A stretch of DNA of 10,194 bases. Source: SXMI01 sp964391365 (GTDB lineage Bacteria > Actinomycetota > Acidimicrobiia > Acidimicrobiales > Microtrichaceae). Shown piece by piece: positions 6,563-10,194 of this stretch. The stretch spans positions 1-10,194 of the forward strand of contig CAYMKW010000106.1 in NCBI GenBank assembly GCA_964391365.1. Direction: 5' to 3'. How positions within the stretch are numbered: position 1 is the stretch's first letter; every line of letters starts with the position of its first letter. Below the pieces are notes generated by a model. The model worked only from the letters and a program-made list of their open reading frames with translations, had not been told where the DNA came from and did not search any database. The position numbers were made by a program, and so were the translations under genes.

Positions 6563-7363
6563 GTGAGCGCACCCACGTCACTCGAGGGCCGACGCGTCCT
6601 GGTCACGGGAGCGGCCCAGGGCCTGGGCCTGACCATCGCCGAGCGGATCATCGACCTGGGAGGTTCGGTCGTCGTGGCCGACGTCCAGGACGAGGCGGGG
6701 GAGCACGCCGTGGCCGGCCTCGGCGACGCTGCCCGGTACGAACACCTCGACGTGTCCTCCGACGCCGACTGGGCGACGGTCTGCGACCGCGTCACCGACG
6801 GGATCGGCGGGCTGGACGGCCTCGTGAACAACGCCGCCCTCCTCGACATGGGGCCGCTCGAGCAGATCGAGCCGGACCGTGCCCGGCGGCTCCTGGAGGT
6901 CAACCTGCTCGGGCCGATCCTCGGCATCCGGGCCGTGGCCCCGTTGCTGCGGGCTTCGGGCGGCGGTTCGATCGTCAACATCGCGTCCATCGGCGGGCTC
7001 GAGGGGATGAACTCGACCGCGACCTACAACGCGACGAAGTGGGGCCTGCGCGGTCTGACCCGGGCGGCGGCGCTCGAGCTGGGCCTGGACGGGACCCGGG
7101 TCAACGCGGTGTGCCCGGGAATGGGCAACCCCGACATGCCGACCCCGTTCCTGGATCGTTTCGACCTGGACCGCTACCTCGAGGCCGCCCCGAGGCTCCC
7201 GTTCCACCAAGGTGGCCAGCCCCGCAACGTCGATGTCCACGACGTCGCCGAGATGGTCGTCTGGTTGCTCTCGGACGCGGCCCGGGGCTGCACGGGGGCC
7301 GACTTCGCCGTCGACGCCGGCTGGACCGCCGGCACGTTCGCCCCCGGCCTGCCCGGGTTCTGA
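6563..7363 (+). CDS. Short-chain dehydrogenase/reductase (classical SDR, hydroxysteroid-dehydrogenase-like)
   Basis: This is an NAD-dependent alcohol/ketone oxidoreductase of 266 residues, the standard size for a classical SDR. The start is GTG 6563, with GAGGAG at 6553-6558; the frame is open for a further 1.7 kb upstream, but that part is antisense to argJ and the NTF2-like gene. The Rossmann motif is TGAAQGLG (15-22). D40 after the second strand (VVADV) predicts NAD(H) over NADP(H). D63 lies in LDVSS and NNAA is at 89-92. The catalytic tetrad N114, S142, Y155, K159 is complete (YNATKWGLRGLTRAAALELG). The region after Y155 resembles 3-alpha/20-beta-hydroxysteroid dehydrogenases and mycobacterial FabG3, so a steroid or hydroxyacyl substrate is plausible but unproven. 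It is divergent from argJ and convergent with the dus gene, and so probably monocistronic. Confidence 0.9.
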   Translation: MSAPTSLEGRRVLVTGAAQGLGLTIAERIIDLGGSVVVADVQDEAGEHAVAGLGDAARYEHLDVSSDADWATVCDRVTDGIGGLDGLVNNAALLDMGPLEQIEPDRARRLLEVNLLGPILGIRAVAPLLRASGGGSIVNIASIGGLEGMNSTATYNATKWGLRGLTRAAALELGLDGTRVNAVCPGMGNPDMPTPFLDRFDLDRYLEAAPRLPFHQGGQPRNVDVHDVAEMVVWLLSDAARGCTGADFAVDAGWTAGTFAPGLPGF

Positions 7364-7369
7364 GTCGCC

Positions 7370-7390
7370 CGGGCGGCGCTCAGCCGCCCG
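7370..7390. terminator. Shared hairpin between convergent SDR and dus genes
   Basis: An 8-bp perfect GC stem, CGGGCGGC (7370-7377) with GCCGCCCG (7383-7390) and a 5-nt loop, spans the 16-nt gap between the SDR stop and the dus stop and overlaps the last dus codons. There is no T-tract on either strand, so it may be a weak or Rho-assisted bidirectional terminator. Confidence 0.45.
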
Positions 7391-8525
7391 AGACCAGAGC
7401 GTCGGCCTCGGCGCCGAGCGAGATGTCCTCGTCGGGGTCGTCCAACCAGCCGTCGGGCAGCGCCACCCGCCGCAGAGCGCTCGAGTGGCTCCGCACCACC
7501 GTCGACGGGTCGACGGTCGGCAGCAGGGTCGGGTCCAGTCCGGCGAGGAGTTCCTCCACGTCGCCGGGGTCCTCGACCAGACCGGCCCGTCGTCGGACCT
7601 CGCCGCCGACCGGGTAGCCCTTGAGGTACCACGACAGGTGCTTGCGGAACCCGGCCAGTCGACGTTCGGGTTCCCACTCGCGGATGCGCCGGAGGTGGTC
7701 CAGCACCGTCGACGTGACCTCGCCCAGACGGGGCGCTGCGGCGCCGGGTCGTCCCGACAGCGCCAGCTCCAGGTCCCGGAACAGCCACGGGCGCCCCAGG
7801 CACCCGCGGCCGACGACGACCCCGGCGCAACCGGTCTCCGCCATCATGCGCACGGCGTCGTCGCCGCTGAAGACGTCGCCGTTGCCGAGCACCGGGACGT
7901 CGTCGATCGCGTCGACCAGCTCGGCGATCCGTTCCCAGCGCGCCTCGGGCGCGTAGTGCTGCAGCGCGGTGCGGGCATGGAGCGCCACGGCGGCCACACC
8001 GGCGTCCGCAGCGATCCGGCCGGTGTCGAGGAACGTGAGGTGCTCGTCGTCGATACCGAGCCGGAACTTGACCGTGACCGGGACCGTCCCGCCCGAGGTC
8101 GCGTTCGCGGCGTCCACCGCTGCGGTGACGACCCGCCGGAGGAGCGACCGCTTGTACGGCAGGGCGGCGCCGCCTCCGACCCGGGTGACCTTGGCCGCCG
8201 GGCAGCCCAGGTTCAGGTCGATGTGGTCGACGAGGCCGCGGTCGACCAGCATCCGCACCGCCTCGCCCACCACGGCGGGGTCGGTTCCGTAGAGCTGCAG
8301 CGACCGGACGGGTTCGTCAGGGTGGAAGCGGGTCAGCTCCCACGACGACCGGTGACCTTCGAGCAGGGCCCGGGCGGTGACCATCTGGTTGACGAACAGG
8401 CCGCCGCCGAACGACGCGCACAGTCGCCGGAACGGGGCGTCGGTGACGCCGGCCATGGGGGCGAGGACCACCGGCGGGTCGACCGGGATCGGGCCGAACC
8501 GCAGCGCCGTCGGTGAGTCGCTCAC
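7380..8525 (-). CDS. dusB: tRNA-dihydrouridine synthase (DusB/NifR3-like)
   Basis: This flavoenzyme reduces specific uridines in the tRNA D-loop to dihydrouridine with NAD(P)H. Starting at GTG 8525 it has 381 residues, close to actinobacterial Dus proteins. The FMN-binding TIM barrel shows LAPMAGVTDAPFRRLC (21-36), QLYGTD (77-82), DLNLGCPAAKV with catalytic C108, VTVKFRLG with K153, ALHART with H183, GNGD (214-217) and the phosphate-binding GVVVGRGCLGRPWLF. A helical C-terminal domain follows (RKHLSWYLKGYP) and ends in an acidic tail. The GTG start overlaps the TGA of the upstream membrane-protein gene by 4 nt (GTGA), indicating translational coupling. The longer frame to 8693 lies inside that gene and is not used. 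Choice of DusB among Dus subfamilies is by general resemblance. Confidence 0.93.
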   Translation of the reverse strand: MSDSPTALRFGPIPVDPPVVLAPMAGVTDAPFRRLCASFGGGLFVNQMVTARALLEGHRSSWELTRFHPDEPVRSLQLYGTDPAVVGEAVRMLVDRGLVDHIDLNLGCPAAKVTRVGGGAALPYKRSLLRRVVTAAVDAANATSGGTVPVTVKFRLGIDDEHLTFLDTGRIAADAGVAAVALHARTALQHYAPEARWERIAELVDAIDDVPVLGNGDVFSGDDAVRMMAETGCAGVVVGRGCLGRPWLFRDLELALSGRPGAAAPRLGEVTSTVLDHLRRIREWEPERRLAGFRKHLSWYLKGYPVGGEVRRRAGLVEDPGDVEELLAGLDPTLLPTVDPSTVVRSHSSALRRVALPDGWLDDPDEDISLGAEADALVSGG

Positions 8526-9043
8526 GCTTCCCGGTCGCGATGGCGCCAACGGTCCAGTGCGTGCAGCGTCCAGCCGGCCGGTCCGGCCCACCAGGTGAGG
8601 AGGAGCGACAGTCGCGCGGTCCGGCCCCGGGCGAGCGCATGCTCGTGGATCACGCGGCCTGCGAGCAGGTCGAGGACCAGGTAGTGGGTCCACCCGGCCA
8701 GGAACGCCGTCGGCGTGCCGAGGGCAGCGCGCAGGGTCTCCGGGTCGTCGAGGCGACCTCGCACCGCACCGTCCTCGTCACCGCCGACCAGCGAACGGCC
8801 GAGCAGGCCGATGTAGGCGACGCCCAGACCGACCGACAAGGGGGTGGACACTCGGACGAGCGCCGCGGTGGCTCGTGACCGCGGCGCCAGGATCATGGCC
8901 AGCCACACCGGTGCCGTCGTGGCGCTGAGGACGCTGAACGCCCGGCGCTCTGCCGGCGACATGGGTCGCCAGCCCGGTACCGGACCCATGGCGCTCGGAT
9001 CGTCGATCACGTCGGGGGGTGGCACGAGTGCATCCTGCCCCAT
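8522..9043 (-). CDS. ABA4-like (DUF4281) four-helix membrane protein
   Basis: This 173-residue integral membrane protein has a hydrophilic N-terminus (1-34) and four hydrophobic segments at about 36-53, 65-82, 112-128 and 145-163. The third carries GWTHYLVLDLLAGRVIHEHA (W118, H120, D125, G129-R130) and the fourth TWWAGPAGW (G154-P155). Both match the pattern I know for the ABA4-like/DUF4281 family. Plant ABA4 is required for neoxanthin formation; bacterial members have no established role that I can name, so carotenoid or terpenoid chemistry is only a hint. Start options are ATG 9043, without a ribosome binding site, or GTG 9025, with AGGA 7 nt upstream (9036-9033); the latter would trim six residues. 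It overlaps the dus start by 4 nt and is divergent from leuA with a 70-nt gap to the leader peptide. Confidence 0.8.
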   Translation of the reverse strand: MGQDALVPPPDVIDDPSAMGPVPGWRPMSPAERRAFSVLSATTAPVWLAMILAPRSRATAALVRVSTPLSVGLGVAYIGLLGRSLVGGDEDGAVRGRLDDPETLRAALGTPTAFLAGWTHYLVLDLLAGRVIHEHALARGRTARLSLLLTWWAGPAGWTLHALDRWRHRDREA

Positions 9044-9076
9044 CGGGACGCAGCGCCGTCGCCCGGTTCCGCCGCG

Positions 9077-9106
9077 TTGTCCCGATCCGGGCCACCGGCC
9101 TAGAGT
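9077..9106 (+). promoter_or_regulatory. leuA promoter
   Basis: TTGTCC (9077-9082) and TAGAGT (9101-9106) are separated by 18 nt. TAGAGT fits the actinobacterial TANNNT -10 pattern. A start site 7-8 nt downstream would fall at or next to the G of the leader-peptide GTG at 9114, predicting a leaderless transcript. Confidence 0.65.
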
Positions 9107-9113
9107 GGAACTC

Positions 9114-9149
9114 GTGCGAACCGACCGCTCCCTCCTCCTGCTGACCTAG
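9114..9149 (+). CDS. Leucine leader peptide (MRTDRSLLLLT)
   Basis: GTG 9114 opens an 11-codon frame ending at TAG 9147-9149, with four consecutive Leu codons (CTC CTC CTG CTG, 9132-9143) just before the last codon. Such a run directly upstream of leuA is the classic sensor of charged tRNA-Leu in attenuation: ribosomes stall there when leucine is scarce. No Shine-Dalgarno is needed if the RNA begins at the GTG, as the -10 placement suggests. The stop codon overlaps the first base of the next hairpin, so a stalled and a terminating ribosome would affect that hairpin differently. Confidence 0.8.
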   Translation: MRTDRSLLLLT

Positions 9150-9174
9150 GCGAGCCCGCCACCGCCGGCTCGCC
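9149..9174 (+). promoter_or_regulatory. Leader hairpin 1 (attenuator switch element)
   Basis: GGCGAGCC (9149-9156) pairs perfectly with GGCTCGCC (9167-9174) around a 10-nt loop. It starts at the leader-peptide stop codon and ends where the second hairpin begins. A ribosome stalled on the Leu codons would cover or melt its 5' arm. The position suits a pause or switching hairpin; the exact mechanism cannot be read from sequence. Confidence 0.6.
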
Positions 9175-9211
9175 GAACCTCCTGCGCCCTCGCAGGAGGT
9201 TCTTCGGTTTT
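9175..9211 (+). terminator. leuA attenuator: 12-bp hairpin with U-rich tail
   Basis: GAACCTCCTGCG (9175-9186) and CGCAGGAGGTTC (9191-9202) form a perfect 12-bp stem with a 4-nt loop, followed by TTCGGTTTT (9203-9211). This looks like an intrinsic terminator with an imperfect T-tract, placed 64 nt before the leuA start. The 3' arm contains an anti-complement to the Leu-codon stretch as well (8 nt, 9134-9141 with 9192-9199), giving a possible alternative fold. Confidence 0.7.
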
Positions 9212-9274
9212 CGGGGTTGCCACCCCGCACCGACCCGTCCGACCGAACCGAGAGACCACGAGACAGGACCCACG

Positions 9275-10194
9275 ATGGCGACCCCACCTGCAACCCCCAA
9301 GCAGATGCCGTACGAGAAGTACCAGCCATTCGTCCCGTTCGCGCCCGAGCGCGGCGGTGACACGAACGGCGGCCTCGTCGACCGGACGTGGCCGTCGAAC
9401 CGACTCACGCAGGCGCCCACGTGGTGCTCCGTGGATCTGCGTGACGGCAACCAGGCCCTGATCGACCCCATGGACCCCGTCCGCAAGATGCGCATGTTCA
9501 CCACGCTCGTGGAGATGGGCTTCACCGAGATCGAGGTCGGGTTCCCGGCGGCGTCACAGACGGACTTCGACTTCGTCCGCGAGATCATCGAGGGGGGTCA
9601 CATCCCCGAGGACGTGGCGATCCAGGTGCTGGTGCAGTGTCGCCCCGAGTTGATCGAGCGGACCTACGAGGCGCTCGAGGGGGCGCACTCGGCGATCGTC
9701 CACTTCTACAACTCGACCTCCGTGCTGCAGCGCGATGTGGTGTTCGGCCTCGACCGCGACGGCATCACGAAGATCGCGACCGATGCCGCACGACTCGTCC
9801 GCGAGTACGAGTCGAGGCTGCCCGGGACGCGGCTCCGCTACGAATACTCGCCGGAGTCGTTCACCGGCACCGAGCCGGAGTACGCCGTCGAGATCTGTGC
9901 CGCGGTCATGGACGCGCTCGAACTCGGAGCGGACGAGCAGGTGGTCATCAACATCCCGGCCACCGTCGAGATGTACATGCCGAACATCTACGCGGACGTG
10001 GTCGAGTACGTGCACCGCAACCTGCCCCGGCGGGATCAGGCGATCCTCTCGCTGCACCCGCACAACGACCGGGGGACGGCGGTCGCCGCCGCGGAACTCG
10101 GGCTGCTCGCCGGCGCGGACCGTGTCGAGGGCACGCTCTTCGGGAACGGCGAGCGCACCGGCAACGTCGACCTGGTGACCCTCGGGCTGAACCT
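9275..10194 (+). CDS. leuA: 2-isopropylmalate synthase, long actinobacterial form, 3'-partial
   Basis: LeuA condenses acetyl-CoA with 2-oxoisovalerate, the first committed step of leucine synthesis. ATG 9275 has AGGA 6 nt upstream (9265-9268). The 306 codons present cover the catalytic TIM barrel: WCSVDLRDGNQALIDPM with R56 and D57, IEVGFPAAS (86-94), YEYSPESFTGTE, and SLHPHNDRGT with metal ligands H261 and H263. These match M. tuberculosis LeuA R80, D81, H285 and H287 with one constant offset of 24. The N-terminal Pro-rich arm (MPYEKYQPFVPF) is typical of the long form, about 560-640 residues. The C-terminal allosteric leucine-binding domain lies beyond the window. The frame has no stop, so the gene continues. 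Control is expected at the leader described upstream and by leucine feedback. Confidence 0.96.
   Translation, partial: MATPPATPKQMPYEKYQPFVPFAPERGGDTNGGLVDRTWPSNRLTQAPTWCSVDLRDGNQALIDPMDPVRKMRMFTTLVEMGFTEIEVGFPAASQTDFDFVREIIEGGHIPEDVAIQVLVQCRPELIERTYEALEGAHSAIVHFYNSTSVLQRDVVFGLDRDGITKIATDAARLVREYESRLPGTRLRYEYSPESFTGTEPEYAVEICAAVMDALELGADEQVVINIPATVEMYMPNIYADVVEYVHRNLPRRDQAILSLHPHNDRGTAVAAAELGLLAGADRVEGTLFGNGERTGNVDLVTLGLN

Noticed and set aside
7212..8516. 434-residue plus-strand frame opposite dus
   Set aside because: The composition is that of an antisense shadow (Arg/Asp/Val/Gly-rich, no motifs), while the minus strand carries a full set of Dus motifs.
8526..8693. N-terminal extension of dus to 8693
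   Set aside because: It lies inside the ABA4-like gene in another frame, is Arg/Pro-rich, and the Dus barrel starts shortly after GTG 8525.
9554..10063. 169-residue minus-strand frame inside leuA
   Set aside because: The plus strand encodes an unmistakable LeuA barrel with all metal ligands; the reverse frame is a high-GC shadow.
1..10194. Defence system, prophage, insertion sequence, tRNA or rRNA
   Set aside because: No transposase, integrase, nuclease or helicase-like protein, no terminal repeats, and no cloverleaf or rRNA-like sequence was seen.

Overview
The window is very GC-rich, densely coded DNA on both strands with GTG starts, 4-nt gene overlaps and Shine-Dalgarno-poor starts. Together with a mycobacterial-type alpha-methylacyl-CoA racemase, a long-form LeuA and a secreted protein with a Thr/Val/Pro (TTTTTVP) linker, this points to an actinobacterium, most likely of the Acidimicrobiia type. 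This lineage call is inferred from protein style, not from a marker gene. A run of exactly 100 Ns shows it is a draft or metagenome-assembled scaffold.

Layout. 1-893 (+): 3' part of an AurF-like diiron oxygenase. 1001-2887 (+): secreted PKD-domain protein with a long Thr-rich linker, broken by the N gap. 2884-4077 (+): alpha-methylacyl-CoA racemase (CoA-transferase family III), apparently starting at CTG inside the preceding stop codon (CTGA). It ends flush against the convergent minus-strand group, transcribed in the order argJ (OAT2-like), an NTF2/SnoaL-like protein and an EthD-like protein (6457 down to 4078). 6563-7363 (+): short-chain dehydrogenase, divergent from argJ. 8525-7380 (-): tRNA-dihydrouridine synthase, preceded in the same operon by a four-helix ABA4-like (DUF4281) membrane protein (9043-8522) with a GTGA overlap. 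9077-10194 (+): a leucine-attenuator-like leader followed by leuA (2-isopropylmalate synthase), which runs off the window end.

Functionally the window mixes housekeeping (leuA, argJ, dus) with lipid/steroid-style catabolic accessory enzymes (racemase, SDR, diiron oxygenase, EthD-like and NTF2-like small proteins). The latter set is commonly seen in actinobacterial acyl-CoA or steroid degradation neighbourhoods, but no complete pathway is encoded here. The best regulatory signal is the leuA leader: a -35/-10 pair, a leaderless 11-codon peptide with four consecutive Leu codons, and two adjacent perfect hairpins. I see no phage, transposon, CRISPR, defence system, tRNA or rRNA. No stretch above 300 bases lacks a gene.
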